Positions 37,321 to 47,971 are shown, numbered from the stretch's first letter. The stretch: 64,000 bases of DNA from Marinobacter sp. ANT_B65 (GCF_002407605.1 NZ_NXGV01000001.1:2112022-2176021); one strand, 5' to 3'. Program-made: numbers and translations. The notes: generated by a model not told the origin, from the letters alone.

Positions 37321-40173
37321 ATGGAAAAAACCTACCAGCCAGAAAATATCGAGCGCCAGTGGTACGAGAACTGGGAATCCAAAGGGTACTTCCGCCCCAG
37401 CGGTGAAGGCCAGTCCTACAGCATCGCCATACCACCACCCAATGTGACCGGCAGCCTGCACATGGGGCATGCCTTCCAGCACACCATCATGGACACCCTC
37501 ACCCGCTACAAACGTATGCAGGGCCACAATACTCTGTGGCAAGTAGGGAGTGACCACGCAGGTATCGCCACCCAGATGGTGGTTGAACGTAAACTGGCTG
37601 CGGAAGAAGGCAAAACCCGCCACGATCTGGGCCGCGACGATTTCATAAAACGTATCTGGGAATGGAAAGAAGAGTCTGGCGGCACCATCACCAGCCAGAT
37701 GCGCCGGCTAGGCAACTCCGTAGACTGGGATACCGAACGCTTCACAATGGATGATGGCTTTTATAAAGCCGTGCAGGAAGTGTTTATACGGCTGTACGAA
37801 GACGGTCTGGTTTACCGTGGCAAACGCCTGGTGAACTGGGATCCCAAGCTGCACACCGCCATTTCCGACCTGGAAGTGGAAAACAAAGAAGAAAAGGGCT
37901 TTTTCTGGCACCTGCGCTATCCGCTGGCAGACGGCGCCACGACACAGGATGGCAAAAACTACCTGGTCGTTGCCACCACCCGCCCGGAAACCATGCTGGG
38001 AGACACCGCCGTAGCGGTTCACCCGGACGACGAACGGTACCAACACCTGATTGGCAAGTTCGTAATGCTGCCGCTGGTGAACCGCCGCATTCCGGTTATT
38101 GCCGACCACCACGCTGACCCCGAAAAAGGTTCCGGCTGCGTAAAAATCACCCCGGCTCACGATTTTAACGATTATGCCGTGGGCAAACGTAACAACCTGC
38201 CGATGATGAACGTGCTGACTCAGGATGCCGACATCCGTGAGCTCGCCGAAGTATTCAACAGCGACGGCAGTGAAAACACTGAACTGGACGCGTCCCTCCC
38301 GACAGCCTATGCCGGCCTGACCCGGGAAGACGCACGCAAGCAGATTGTGGCTGATATGGAAGCCGCTGGTCTGTTGCAACAGGTGGAAGACCACGTACTG
38401 AGCGTCCCCCGCGGTGACCGTTCCGGCCTGATCATTGAACCGATGCTGACCGACCAGTGGTTTGCTGATGCGAAAACACTGGCCAAACCGGCTATCGAAG
38501 CCGTTGAAGACGGCCGCATCCAGTTTGTACCCAAGCAATACGAGAACATGTACTTCTCCTGGATGCGTGACATTCAGGACTGGTGTATTTCCCGTCAACT
38601 GTGGTGGGGCCACCGCATACCGGCCTGGTATGATGCCGACGGCAATATCTATGTAGGCCGCAATGAAGAAGAGGTGCGCCAGAAGCACAATCTGCCTGCA
38701 GAAGTGTCACTGAAACAGGATGACGACGTACTGGACACCTGGTTCAGCTCTGCACTCTGGACGTTCGGCACGCTCGGCTGGCCCGAAATCACAGAGCGCC
38801 TGAAAACCTTCCATCCAACGGATGTTCTGGTTACCGGTTTCGACATCATTTTCTTCTGGGTTGCCCGGATGATCATGATGACCATGCACTTCATGAAAAA
38901 TGAAGACGGTACGCCCCAGGTTCCTTTCAAGACGGTTTACGTCACCGGCCTGATTCGCGATGAGCACGGCGACAAGATGTCCAAGTCCAAGGGCAACGTA
39001 ATTGACCCCTTGGACATGATTGACGGCATCGAGCTTGCCCCGCTGCTGGAAAAGCGCACTGGTAACCTCATGCAGCCCAAGCTGGCCAGGAAAATAGCCA
39101 AACAGACCGAGAAAGAATTCCCCGAGGGCATCTCTGCCCACGGCACAGACGCCCTCCGCTTCACCCTGGCAGCCATGGCCACTACCGGTCGTGACATCAA
39201 CTGGGATATGAAGCGTCTCGAAGGCTACCGCAACTTCTGCAACAAGTTGTGGAACGCTGCCCGCTATGTACTGATGAACACCGAAGGCGAAGACTGCGGA
39301 GTAAATGGCGAACCAGTAGAACTGTCACTGGCTGACCGCTGGATCATCAGCGCTCTGCAGCAATGCGAGCAGGATGTAACCCGCCACCTGGACCAATACC
39401 GCTTCGATCTGGCCTCGCAGGCACTTTATGAGTTCATCTGGAACGAATACTGCGACTGGTATCTGGAGCTTTCCAAGCCTTCCCTGAGCAACGACAACGC
39501 CAGCGCTGAAGCCAAACGTGGTACTCGCCGTACCCTGGTTCGCGTGCTGGAAGCCGTTTTGCGCCTGGCACATCCGATCATGCCGTTTATCACAGAAGAA
39601 ATCTGGCAGCGCATTGCACCTCTCGCCGGTAAATCCGGTGACAGCATCATGCTGCAGCCATATCCACAAGCGGATACCGGCAAGCACGATTCATCGGCAG
39701 TCGAGGATATTGAGTGGCTGAAGGGTGTAATCGTGGCCGTGCGCAATATTCGCGGCGAGATGAACATTTCGCCAGCGAAGAAGATTCCGGTTCTGTTCCG
39801 TGGCAACAGTGCAGAAGGTCAGCGACGGATGAATGAAAACCGTCAGTTCCTGAGCTCTCTGGCCAAACTGGAAAGCCTTGAGTGGCTTGAAGGTGGTGAT
39901 GCACCCATGAGCGCCACTCAACTGGTTGGCGATATGGAAGTTCTGGTTCCTATGGCCGGGCTGATCGATAAAGATGCGGAACTGAAGCGCCTGGACAAGG
40001 AGCTTGAGCGCCTGCAAAAGGAAATCGGACGCCTGGAAGGCAAGCTGAACAATGAGAAGTTTACTGCCAAAGCACCGGCTGAGGTCGTCGCGAAGGAGCA
40101 GGAGAAGCTTGCAGAGGCTCAGGGCAACCTGAATCGGCTGAAGCTGCAGCGCGCAGATATTGAGGCCATGTAG
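37321..40173 (+). CDS. valS: Valyl-tRNA synthetase
   Basis: 950-residue class I synthetase. HIGH motif as HMGH (47-50) in [17 protein letters not shown] near residue 551, an inserted CP1 editing domain containing [19 protein letters not shown], and the C-terminal coiled-coil arm ([18 protein letters not shown]) that holds the tRNA. Full length with no breaks. It follows holC by 97 bases and abuts panE. Confidence 0.97.
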   Translation: MEKTYQPENIERQWYENWESKGYFRPSGEGQSYSIAIPPPNVTGSLHMGHAFQHTIMDTLTRYKRMQGHNTLWQVGSDHAGIATQMVVERKLAAEEGKTRHDLGRDDFIKRIWEWKEESGGTITSQMRRLGNSVDWDTERFTMDDGFYKAVQEVFIRLYEDGLVYRGKRLVNWDPKLHTAISDLEVENKEEKGFFWHLRYPLADGATTQDGKNYLVVATTRPETMLGDTAVAVHPDDERYQHLIGKFVMLPLVNRRIPVIADHHADPEKGSGCVKITPAHDFNDYAVGKRNNLPMMNVLTQDADIRELAEVFNSDGSENTELDASLPTAYAGLTREDARKQIVADMEAAGLLQQVEDHVLSVPRGDRSGLIIEPMLTDQWFADAKTLAKPAIEAVEDGRIQFVPKQYENMYFSWMRDIQDWCISRQLWWGHRIPAWYDADGNIYVGRNEEEVRQKHNLPAEVSLKQDDDVLDTWFSSALWTFGTLGWPEITERLKTFHPTDVLVTGFDIIFFWVARMIMMTMHFMKNEDGTPQVPFKTVYVTGLIRDEHGDKMSKSKGNVIDPLDMIDGIELAPLLEKRTGNLMQPKLARKIAKQTEKEFPEGISAHGTDALRFTLAAMATTGRDINWDMKRLEGYRNFCNKLWNAARYVLMNTEGEDCGVNGEPVELSLADRWIISALQQCEQDVTRHLDQYRFDLASQALYEFIWNEYCDWYLELSKPSLSNDNASAEAKRGTRRTLVRVLEAVLRLAHPIMPFITEEIWQRIAPLAGKSGDSIMLQPYPQADTGKHDSSAVEDIEWLKGVIVAVRNIRGEMNISPAKKIPVLFRGNSAEGQRRMNENRQFLSSLAKLESLEWLEGGDAPMSATQLVGDMEVLVPMAGLIDKDAELKRLDKELERLQKEIGRLEGKLNNEKFTAKAPAEVVAKEQEKLAEAQGNLNRLKLQRADIEAM

Positions 40174-40175
40174 CT

Positions 40176-41153
40176 ATGGCGTCTGCGGGTGAGCGCTCCG
40201 GGAGTGGCGGATTGATCGCCATTCTTGGAGCGGGTTCTTTGGGGCGGCTTTGGGCCGCCCTTTTGCCGTCTGCCCACTGTGGCTTTTTGCCTCGGCTCTC
40301 TGGTGGTGAACTTCGGAGAAGCTTCAGCCTTCAGGAAACCCCTCCCGAAACACGCTGTGAATACATCCTTGTACGCTCTGCTCCGCCCTTTGGTGAAGCC
40401 CGCATCCATGTTGATTTGCCTTGGTTCAGGTCAGCTGAGAATGTAAAGCTTCTTCTCGTAACCACCAAGGCTAGCGATACGCTTACTGCCCTGAATGACT
40501 GGTTGCCTCATATTCCGAACGACACCCCCGTTGTTTTGTTTCAGAACGGCTTAGGCAGTCAACATACAGTTGCTGAGCGCTGGCCGGGCCGACCGATTTT
40601 AGCGGCCAGCACTACCGAAGGTGCAAACAGACCTTCCCCGGATGCTCTGGTTCATGCCGGAGCTGGTGATACCTGGGTAGGAGCACTAACAGACTCCGCT
40701 ACTTACTACACGGCAAGTATTGTCGAACAGTTGGCTGAGACCGGTTTGCGAATTCATGCTGAGGAGAACATCCTGCAGAGACTTTGGCAGAAGCTGGTAG
40801 TGAATGCGGGGATCAATCCGTTTACAGCCCTGCTCGACTGCCCTAACGGAGACATTCTGGGCTTGCCTCTCTATCAGGAGAACATTGACGGGCTTTGTTC
40901 AGAGATATCTGTTCTGCTTCAAGCAGAAACCTCTGAGGCTGTTGCGCCGGAGGTTCTTCGGGAACGAATCGAAACAGTAGCAAGAAATACCGCCAGCAAT
41001 ACGTCGTCCATGCGCGCGGATGTGATGGCAAGGCGCAAAACCGAGATTGATTTTATCAATGGCTATCTTGTGCAATGCGGAAAGCGCCACGGTGTTGCCA
41101 CGCCGGTAAACCAAATGCTGACCGAACGAGTACAAACTCTGTACCGTTTTTAA
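40176..41153 (+). CDS. panE: 2-dehydropantoate 2-reductase family protein
   Basis: NADPH-dependent reductase of 325 residues, likely making pantoate for coenzyme A. The Rossmann motif IAILGAGSLGRLWAALL is near residue 14. The segments TTKASDTLTAL, VLFQNGLGSQ, and the catalytic-lysine region LWQKLVVNAGINPFTAL fit the family, as does SMRADVMARRKTEIDFINGYL. The start lies two bases after the valS stop. Codons for GRLWAALL form a terminator-like hairpin (see 40242). Ketopantoate reductase paralogues exist, so the pantothenate role is likely, not proven. Confidence 0.88.
   Translation: MASAGERSGSGGLIAILGAGSLGRLWAALLPSAHCGFLPRLSGGELRRSFSLQETPPETRCEYILVRSAPPFGEARIHVDLPWFRSAENVKLLLVTTKASDTLTALNDWLPHIPNDTPVVLFQNGLGSQHTVAERWPGRPILAASTTEGANRPSPDALVHAGAGDTWVGALTDSATYYTASIVEQLAETGLRIHAEENILQRLWQKLVVNAGINPFTALLDCPNGDILGLPLYQENIDGLCSEISVLLQAETSEAVAPEVLRERIETVARNTASNTSSMRADVMARRKTEIDFINGYLVQCGKRHGVATPVNQMLTERVQTLYRF
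40242..40264 (+). terminator. Terminator-like hairpin inside the panE coding sequence
   Basis: GGGCGGC/GCCGCCC (7 bp, all G-C) with a 5-base loop followed by TTTT, about 70 bases after the valS stop and within the Rossmann-motif codons of panE. It could attenuate read-through from valS or be a chance result of codon choice. Confidence 0.35.
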
Positions 41154-41189
41154 CGATTCCGCATCATCTCACCAATAAGGAGCACTTTC

Positions 41190-41747
41190 ATGGGCAATCG
41201 CCTTTCCAAGATATACACCCGTACCGGTGATGACGGTACTACCGGCCTGGCCGATGGAAACCGCCTGCCAAAGAGCGCCCCACGTGTTGAAGCAATGGGA
41301 ATGACCGATGAGCTGAACTGCCACATTGGCCTGCTGATTGAAACTCTGGATAGCGACGATGACATGCTGGACTCTTTGCGTCGCATTCAGCATCACCTGT
41401 TTGATCTTGGCGGTGAATTTGCCATTCCTGGCAGTGAGGCAATCAACAATGATCACATCAGCTGGCTGGAAGATCTGCTGGATGAAATGAACGAGCCCTT
41501 GCCGCCGTTGAAAAACTTCATCCTGCCCGGCGGTAGCCCGGCCGCAGCTCAGTGCCATCTGGCCCGCGCAGTTTGCCGCCGTGCGGAGCGTGTAGTGGTT
41601 GCCCTCAGCCAGGAGGATTCAATAAACGTGTTGGCACGCCAGTATCTTAACCGTCTATCAGACCTGTTGTTTGTAGCTTCGAGGGTGTTAGCGCGCCGGG
41701 AAGGCGCTGAAGAGATTCTTTGGGATCAAAAAAAATCAGGAATGTAA
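41190..41747 (+). CDS. Cob(I)alamin adenosyltransferase, PduO type
   Basis: 185-residue enzyme that transfers adenosine from ATP to cob(I)alamin, giving adenosylcobalamin. The ATP-binding N-terminus IYTRTGDDGTTGLADGNR is typical, followed by a five-helix bundle with PGGSPAAAQCHLARAVCRRAERVVVAL and LNRLSDLLFVASRV. Cobalamin synthesis genes and a cobalamin riboswitch are not seen nearby, so salvage or assimilation is a reasonable context. It ends before structured repeat copy 2. Confidence 0.93.
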   Translation: MGNRLSKIYTRTGDDGTTGLADGNRLPKSAPRVEAMGMTDELNCHIGLLIETLDSDDDMLDSLRRIQHHLFDLGGEFAIPGSEAINNDHISWLEDLLDEMNEPLPPLKNFILPGGSPAAAQCHLARAVCRRAERVVVALSQEDSINVLARQYLNRLSDLLFVASRVLARREGAEEILWDQKKSGM

Positions 41748-41785
41748 CGGTCACGCTGAGCGTAACATTGCATTCACCATAATCA

Positions 41786-41883
41786 GGCAAGGTGTGGCGC
41801 AGAGGCTCCGGAAACTGTGCGGAGCCAAGCGTACACGGACGTATTCACAGCGTGTTTCCCGAGCCTCTGCGCCACACCTTGCC
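41786..41883 (+). repeat. Structured intergenic repeat, copy 2 (23-bp perfect arms)
   Basis: Arms 41786-41808 and 41861-41883 (GGCAAGGTGTGGCGC... and its complement) are perfect over 23 bases. After one mismatch the pairing resumes for six more (GGAAAC/GTTTCC). The core TGTGCGGAGCCAAGCGTACA, then CGGACGTATTCACAGCGT, aligns with copy 1 but lacks the first inner hairpin. It sits between convergent genes. Confidence 0.85.
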
Positions 41884-41897
41884 GTCTATCCAATAAT

Positions 41898-43928
41898 TCA
41901 GACTTTAAACGCCTCAACAAGCCTCTGCAGTGAAGCCGTCAGATCAGACATCTCCTGAGATGAAATCAGGGTTTCTTCAGCATTAGAGGCAGTCGATGCC
42001 CCCAGCTCGCCAATGTGTGCAACACTGGCATTGACGTCTTTCGACACCGCAGACTGCTCTTCCGCTGCCTGGGCAATCTGGTGACTCATATCCACAATCA
42101 CCGAGATACCCTGAGCAATCCGGCTCAGTGCTTCGGTCACCTCTCCAGACTTTTCAACGGTTACCTGAGTCACATCGCGGCTGTTTGTCATGGCCGTTAC
42201 AGCATCCTTCACGCCACTTTGAAGCTGTGAAATCATGCCTTCAATTTCCTCTGTAGATTTGTGCGTGCGCTGGGAAAGAGAGCGCACTTCATCAGCCACA
42301 ACGGCGAAACCACGGCCATATTCGCCAGCACGAGCCGCTTCGATTGCCGCGTTCAGCGCCAGAAGATTGGTTTGCGCAGCTATGGCTTTGATTTCCACCA
42401 GAACCTGACTGATGCTGTCACTGTCGGCGCTAACCCGGCTGATCACATCCACTGCCCCGGATATCTCACTTGCCAGCCTGTTGATGGTCTCCACCGTATC
42501 CGAAACTACGTCGCGGCCAGTTTCTGTATCCTGTTCTGCAGCTGTGGCACTGTCTGCAACCCGGCGAGCACTTTCTGTCACCTCGTTCACCGCTTCAACC
42601 ATCTGATTCATGGCTTCATTGATCTGACCACTCTCCGCCATCTGGCGCGCCACCGCCTCACTGTTAGCTGCTGCGGTATCCTTTACCTTCGCTGCCTGCT
42701 GATCAACCTCCGATGTCGTCTGTCCGACAGAACGTATCAGTTCGGCTATACGGTCCGTCATACTGTTGAATTCAACCGTCAGTTCACCGAGTTCATCGCG
42801 GTTATCCAGGGAAATCCGGGTAGTCATGTCGCCTGCAGCCACCTTGCGCGCAGCCTCACTGAAGCGGTTGATAGCAGTTCGGACCGACATGAAGAAGCCA
42901 ATATAGAGATATACGACAATCAGAAGAACCGCGACAAGTGACACCATGATCAGACGACGCTGGCTTACTTCCTGCCCCAGGCGAGCATTAAGACTGGTTT
43001 CTATCACATCAAACACAGCTGTTTTCAACTCACTGTAGCTCTCCAGCTGTGCGGAAAGACGCGAATCATATTCCTGCCAGGAAAGTTCCAGCCGCATAGG
43101 TGTAATAATATTTACGTCCAGCAACTCACGGACGCCAAGAAGACTTTCTTCTACGTTCGGGAGGGCATCGCCTGCCCGGGACGCCAGTGCAGGAGAAACG
43201 TCTGCAGCAAGTGCCAGAGCTGGTAAAAGCAGCGAACTGCGATTGGTAAGACCATCATAGATTTCGTTGAGTGTTTCACTGAGAGCATAGCCTAGCTGCC
43301 CTTCGACCAATGCATAGGAGCCGTAGGAACGCGCCTGCCCGATGACACTTCGGGCGTCAGGAAGGGTTTCACGAATCAGCCCCAGAACCACCTGATTTTC
43401 CCTCGATGTCCCCTGGCCCAGCCCGGACGTCTCGATGGTTGCGGGAAGGAGCGCCAGTGCTTTCTGGACAAACTCCTGGTAGTACTTGAACTGCGGATCG
43501 AAATTGCCCTGGTAGTGATCATCTGCGCGGAGAGTCTGCCAGTCAGCCTGCAGGGCTTCGACCTGTTCAGCCCATGCTCCAGATGCATCAAAAGAGCGCG
43601 CCTCCAATATCAGCCTTTCCAGAACAGAAGTAATCTCTTCGGCAGCTTTATCTGAGCGGGCCCTGATAGCTTCGTTGTTTTTTGTCACCGCCGGCGCCCG
43701 GTAATCCCGGTAGTCCATTGAGACATCTACAAGATGGTCTATCCGGCGCAATTGCTCCAGGCCCGACACGCCGCGCGTCACGGCTTCAACAGAACGGTTG
43801 AGCTCGGTCATCACAAGCCAGGACAGCCCGCCAATCGGCAAGAGAAACAGAATACTGATAAGACTGAACTTATACAGCATCGGCAACCGGTTCATCAGTG
43901 CTACTGCAGGAGAAATGAATTGGTTCAC
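41898..43928 (-). CDS. Methyl-accepting chemotaxis protein with large helical sensor domain
   Basis: 676-residue inner-membrane receptor. A membrane helix near residues 20-42 and another at about 325-347 enclose a periplasmic region of about 280 residues that is predicted mostly helical; I do not recognise its sensor family. A HAMP domain ([22 protein letters not shown]) and a complete signalling domain with tip [19 protein letters not shown] (about 514) follow. The C-terminus has no CheR pentapeptide. A FliA-type promoter lies just upstream. The ligand is unknown. Confidence 0.92.
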   Translation of the reverse strand: MNQFISPAVALMNRLPMLYKFSLISILFLLPIGGLSWLVMTELNRSVEAVTRGVSGLEQLRRIDHLVDVSMDYRDYRAPAVTKNNEAIRARSDKAAEEITSVLERLILEARSFDASGAWAEQVEALQADWQTLRADDHYQGNFDPQFKYYQEFVQKALALLPATIETSGLGQGTSRENQVVLGLIRETLPDARSVIGQARSYGSYALVEGQLGYALSETLNEIYDGLTNRSSLLLPALALAADVSPALASRAGDALPNVEESLLGVRELLDVNIITPMRLELSWQEYDSRLSAQLESYSELKTAVFDVIETSLNARLGQEVSQRRLIMVSLVAVLLIVVYLYIGFFMSVRTAINRFSEAARKVAAGDMTTRISLDNRDELGELTVEFNSMTDRIAELIRSVGQTTSEVDQQAAKVKDTAAANSEAVARQMAESGQINEAMNQMVEAVNEVTESARRVADSATAAEQDTETGRDVVSDTVETINRLASEISGAVDVISRVSADSDSISQVLVEIKAIAAQTNLLALNAAIEAARAGEYGRGFAVVADEVRSLSQRTHKSTEEIEGMISQLQSGVKDAVTAMTNSRDVTQVTVEKSGEVTEALSRIAQGISVIVDMSHQIAQAAEEQSAVSKDVNASVAHIGELGASTASNAEETLISSQEMSDLTASLQRLVEAFKV

Positions 43929-43974
43929 ATCGGCCCTCTCTCTGAAACCTGAACGGCTGGACTCTTTTTATTTT

Positions 43975-44001
43975 TTATCGCCCTGCCGCCTGAAAACTTG
44001 A
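43975..44001 (-). promoter_or_regulatory. Sigma-28 (FliA) type promoter for the second chemoreceptor
   Basis: Read on the minus strand, TCAAGTTT-N11-GGCGATAA matches TAAAGTTT-N11-GCCGATAA with the exact spacing, one mismatch in each half. It lies 47 bases upstream of the start codon. Confidence 0.75.
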
Positions 44002-44026
44002 GTGCAGCCTTTCGTTTCGGAACTCT

Positions 44027-44914
44027 TCAGACAACCCCGGCAATAACCATTAACGCCAGTGCGCAGATCCAGACCAGCATACTCCTGTTCAGCAGATCCC
44101 TTACTGCATTCAGGCTACGGCCGCCGAAACCAGCCCATTCATCAAGGTGAACCCGGGAAAACCTGGCAGGATCAAGCGCGTACCCGGTTAAAGACCCATT
44201 GGCCGCGATCATGAGTACTTCTGAGGTGTTTTTAGTCGTTTCGGCAATGGCTTGTCTGGCTTCTGCCAGCCAGCCTGAAAGGTCACCTGCAATTCCGAAT
44301 GTTAAGGCGAGCAGCCTTGCGGGGATCCAGCTCACCCATTCACAGGCTTTAAGATACCTGGGTCTCGCGGCTGCCTGTGGCCACTGTTCGGACAGAGCCA
44401 CAAGCCCCCGCACGAAAATTGCCACGCCGATTCCGCCCACGACATACCAGAATGCAACAAGGAAAAAACGCTCAAAGGCCGCCATCATAAGAGCCCGGGA
44501 CAGTGAAAGGTGCATAACCTCCGGTGAAGCTGCAGCTCCACGCTCCGCTGCAGGCAGGCGCTTCTGGATATGGTGCCAGGCCGCCTGCATGTCGCCCCTC
44601 TGCCAGGCATCTGCATAGGACTCAACCGACTGCCGCCAGCCTGGCATCCCCATCATCAGTACAAGAACAAAAATTTCAAGTGGATACGCAGTAATCCGCC
44701 AGCCGTACATCGATAGAATATACACACACACAGCCGCCAGAATTGCGGGCAACGCCACCAGAAACAGACCAACTGAAATACCTGATTCAGAGCCGGCTTT
44801 AACTTTACTGCCCCTGCGAAACCAGCGCCGCCAGAGTGCGTCGCTGGAAATGGCATTGAGGCTATCAAGCCTTCTCCGCACAAGGTAGGCAATCAGAAAC
44901 ACCACCAGAATCAT
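44027..44914 (-). CDS. ampE: AmpE, inner-membrane regulatory signalling modulator
   Basis: 295-residue membrane protein with about four helices, the second gene of an ampD-ampE pair. AmpE is linked to beta-lactamase regulation and peptidoglycan recycling, but its mechanism is not settled. It starts directly against the ampD stop codon. It shows the family N-terminus (LVVFLIAYLVRRRLDSLN) and a membrane C-terminus (RSMLVWICALALMVIAGVV). No ampC or ampR lies in the window. Confidence 0.87.
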   Translation of the reverse strand: MILVVFLIAYLVRRRLDSLNAISSDALWRRWFRRGSKVKAGSESGISVGLFLVALPAILAAVCVYILSMYGWRITAYPLEIFVLVLMMGMPGWRQSVESYADAWQRGDMQAAWHHIQKRLPAAERGAAASPEVMHLSLSRALMMAAFERFFLVAFWYVVGGIGVAIFVRGLVALSEQWPQAAARPRYLKACEWVSWIPARLLALTFGIAGDLSGWLAEARQAIAETTKNTSEVLMIAANGSLTGYALDPARFSRVHLDEWAGFGGRSLNAVRDLLNRSMLVWICALALMVIAGVV

Positions 44915-45589
44915 TTACACAGCTCCCTTTTGGGCCAGATGAGTCAGTTTTTTACGGTATATGTCTGACTGAGCGGCCTGCAGAGAAACCCGGAAGTCAC
45001 GCCAGTCAAATGCCGGCCCGGGATCGGTCTTTCGGCCAGGGGCAATATCGCAGTGCCCGGTAATACGGTCATTGGTAATGTCCGGCCAGGCGGAGCTGAT
45101 CACTGCCGACAATTCAGCCAGTGAACGATACTGCTCTGCTGTATAGGGAATATCATCCGCCCCTTCAAGCTCGATTCCGATAGAAAAGTCATTGCACTCA
45201 TCAACACCCTGAAAGCTGGAACGTCCGGCATGCCAGGCTCTGTCCAACAGGCTGACAAACTGCACCTTCGCCCCATCCCTTCTGATCAGGACATGAGCCG
45301 AAACACGCATATCGGCAATGGTTGAGAAGTACGGATGTTCAGCAGGGTTCAGACTGTTCGTAAAAAAATCTTCAATATAAGGCCCGCCAAACCGGCCAGG
45401 AGGAAGACTGATGCTATGAACGACAAGAAGACTGATAACCGCGCCCTCGGGACGAAGGCCGTAGTTCGGTGAGAAGCACCAACGGGCAGATGCAAGGCGC
45501 CCGGTTTGACGGAGGACCTTTATGTCTTCGCCGTAAACGACGATGCCAGACTGCTCAGCGGCTGAATGATCAGGGGTTGAAAGAGGCAA
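44915..45589 (-). CDS. ampD: 1,6-anhydro-N-acetylmuramyl-L-alanine amidase AmpD
   Basis: Cytosolic zinc amidase that cleaves the peptide from anhydromuramyl-peptides during wall recycling. The 224-residue protein shows the family zinc ligands: His in LLVVHSISLPPG, His and Asp in TGHCDIAPGRKTDPGPAFDW, and WHAGRSSFQGVDECNDFSIGIELEG around the substrate site. It is about 40 residues longer than E. coli AmpD because of an N-terminal stretch, so the true start may lie inside. It precedes ampE with no gap. Confidence 0.94.
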   Translation of the reverse strand: MPLSTPDHSAAEQSGIVVYGEDIKVLRQTGRLASARWCFSPNYGLRPEGAVISLLVVHSISLPPGRFGGPYIEDFFTNSLNPAEHPYFSTIADMRVSAHVLIRRDGAKVQFVSLLDRAWHAGRSSFQGVDECNDFSIGIELEGADDIPYTAEQYRSLAELSAVISSAWPDITNDRITGHCDIAPGRKTDPGPAFDWRDFRVSLQAAQSDIYRKKLTHLAQKGAV

Positions 45590-45661
45590 GATGAATCCAT
45601 AATTGTCAGAGCATTACTTTGTGCTTTGATTGAATCACAAAGCAAGGCCTGTTGCCACGGA

Positions 45662-47971
45662 TCAATCTGTACGGCTACTCCGCAGGTTATCAATGATAGA
45701 TTCCAGGGCCCTGTCGAAAATAAGGCCATCATCAAGCATGGCTACGGCCCCGCTTGCCATAGCGGCAGCCAGTTCCTGACGACGGTACTCGGCAACCTTC
45801 GCACCACTGCGATTGACAAAGATATACTTCCCAGTAGCTCTTATAACCGCCGCAAGCTTGCAGCGGAATTTGTTTTCCTCACGGGTAAGTTCAACCCAGG
45901 CACCAACACGAAGTCTGTCTGCCCGGTCCAGCCACAGCTCGGAAACCGGCTCTGCATCTTCAGGTGCGGGAGTTTCAATGACAGGACTGGAAAGCACCGG
46001 AGGCTCAATCCCGGCGTCGTTTGACTCAGACGCCGAAGCCTCTGGCTCCGGCCGTTTTTCGGGCTGAGCTCTCATTTCGGCCAGGGGTGCGTCTTCGGCT
46101 GCCGGAGGTGATGACCGGCGGCGCGACGCTGTCGCAAGGCGCTGCAGCACATCAACGTGCGCCAGCTCAAGATCCCGAATCGCTGTATCAGTTGCGAACG
46201 GATCCCAGGAAATTTCCTGAAGGGCCACACGAAAATCGTCGACAATCGCAGGAATAGCTCTGAGAAGGTCGCTTCGGGTTGAGTCGTCAACCGGCTGAGG
46301 ATCAACACTCCAGACGATGTGGCCAGTCAGTTCGCTGGCATCGGCCCAGCGCGCACCATCCTCACCTTCACGCAATACAACCCACTGAAGATATTTCACC
46401 CACGCTTCGTTCAGCATCACGAAAACAGATTCCGGGATATCCCTGCCAGACGTGAGGTCGTTCACCAGCGACTCTGCAACCTGACATGCACGTTCCTGCC
46501 GGGCCCTTCCCTCTTCAGCATCCCGCAGGCGCTGCTCTACCAGCTCCCTACGCCGGCGATCAAGGTCAGTAAAATGACTGAAGTCTTTCAGAAGCTCATC
46601 AAAAATCGACGCGTTATCTGTAAATTCGGTCAGTACCCGACTCACGACCGATTGAATTTTTTCATGCAGCGGGTCACGTTGACCAGCTCGCTTCTCACTC
46701 CAGCCAATGGCAGAGAGAGCCAGCTCATTCAGTAGCTTGCGGACAGGGTGACCACCCCGGTTAAAAAAGTTCTTGTCGCTCAATGCAACTTTCAAGACAG
46801 GTATCTGCAACCGGCCAATCAGGGCTTTCATTACCGGATGGAGCTGGCGATCCTCCAGAATAAAATCGAAGAGCATGGATACCAGGTTGATAACATCACT
46901 ATCCACCTGGCCAATATTGGTTTTCTGGCCATCAGCCGCCTGAAGAATAGACTGAAGTTGCTGATCAAGGGAGGGAACCTCTCCCTCATCCCAGTCGCCA
47001 CAGGATGCCTGAGCCTCGCTGAGACGAGCCATCAGCCGGTCAGTATCGAGGTAGGATTCGCCTGAAGCATCAGATCCGGCCGTAGAATGAGAATTTCCTC
47101 TCTGGTGCAGGAGTGCACTCAGCTCAGAAAAAGTCGCATTGGAAATGCCGCCCTGGACCAGATCATGGTTCTGAAGCTTATTCTGTTCGTTTGCATCTTC
47201 GCCAGCCCCATACCGACCCGGGCTGGGAGGCACAGGTGTTGAAGCAGTCAATTCAGCACGGGGATTACCAGCAGTACGGGCTTGCCCCCGTTTGGCATCG
47301 GGCAATATGCCCTCAGAAATCAGGGTGCGGTTCGCCTCCTGGTAAAAGTCACCAAGCGTGTCGCCCAGCAAGCGGTCAAACAGCTTCAATACAACAAGTT
47401 TTGCGCGGATATCGATATCGAGATCCGCGCATGCGTCAGCGACCCCCCCACAGATCACTTCCGGGCTGAGCGGCATCTGGTTATCAGAAAGCTCAACTCC
47501 AGGCACAAGATGATTGACCCGCAACGACAAAAACTGAATCTGGCTCTGATAACGGTTACGAAGCTTGTTGATCAGATTATCAATTGCAACCTGTTGTTCA
47601 AGGTCTGAATGCTCTACAAGACTTAACGAATCCTGATCAACCTCATCCAGGGCACCGCCAGACTGTCGCGGCTGGAACTTGCCAATATCGTTAAATGCCT
47701 GGCTGACGTACTGCAGGACTGAGACGGCCATTGCTTTGCGTCTTAGTCTTAGCTCACGCATAGCATCAAAATAAACCGTCTGATCCTTGTTGGAACCTGC
47801 ACGGTCTGCAAGCTCAAACAGGGCGTCATCAGCACGTTCGAAAAAACGTCCGAGAACAGCTTTCAGAGACTGTCCCGATGAATCACGCAGGCGAACGAGG
47901 GCCGGTGGCAGATCAAACCGCGAAAACGGTTTCTGACCAGAAAAACTGACAACCTTGTTATCCTGCTTCAT
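45662..47971 (-). CDS. DUF1631 family protein
   Basis: 769-residue cytosolic protein of the DUF1631 family, sometimes mislabelled thymidine phosphorylase; its function is not established. Most of it is helical (VSVLQYVSQAFNDIGKF; LVSMLFDFILEDRQLHPVMKALIGRLQIPVLKVAL). A proline-rich, acidic linker leads to a C-terminal beta domain (WVELTREENKFRCKLAAVIRATGKYIFVNRSGAKV) that looks like a PilZ-type barrel, though I cannot confirm c-di-GMP binding motifs. It stands alone, downstream of a 225-base gap divergent from nadC. Confidence 0.85.
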   Translation of the reverse strand: MKQDNKVVSFSGQKPFSRFDLPPALVRLRDSSGQSLKAVLGRFFERADDALFELADRAGSNKDQTVYFDAMRELRLRRKAMAVSVLQYVSQAFNDIGKFQPRQSGGALDEVDQDSLSLVEHSDLEQQVAIDNLINKLRNRYQSQIQFLSLRVNHLVPGVELSDNQMPLSPEVICGGVADACADLDIDIRAKLVVLKLFDRLLGDTLGDFYQEANRTLISEGILPDAKRGQARTAGNPRAELTASTPVPPSPGRYGAGEDANEQNKLQNHDLVQGGISNATFSELSALLHQRGNSHSTAGSDASGESYLDTDRLMARLSEAQASCGDWDEGEVPSLDQQLQSILQAADGQKTNIGQVDSDVINLVSMLFDFILEDRQLHPVMKALIGRLQIPVLKVALSDKNFFNRGGHPVRKLLNELALSAIGWSEKRAGQRDPLHEKIQSVVSRVLTEFTDNASIFDELLKDFSHFTDLDRRRRELVEQRLRDAEEGRARQERACQVAESLVNDLTSGRDIPESVFVMLNEAWVKYLQWVVLREGEDGARWADASELTGHIVWSVDPQPVDDSTRSDLLRAIPAIVDDFRVALQEISWDPFATDTAIRDLELAHVDVLQRLATASRRRSSPPAAEDAPLAEMRAQPEKRPEPEASASESNDAGIEPPVLSSPVIETPAPEDAEPVSELWLDRADRLRVGAWVELTREENKFRCKLAAVIRATGKYIFVNRSGAKVAEYRRQELAAAMASGAVAMLDDGLIFDRALESIIDNLRSSRTD

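Noticed and set aside
42261..42941. Plus-strand frame of 226 codons within the second chemoreceptor
   Set aside because: Antisense to the conserved signalling domain; His- and Cys-rich composition typical of such shadows.
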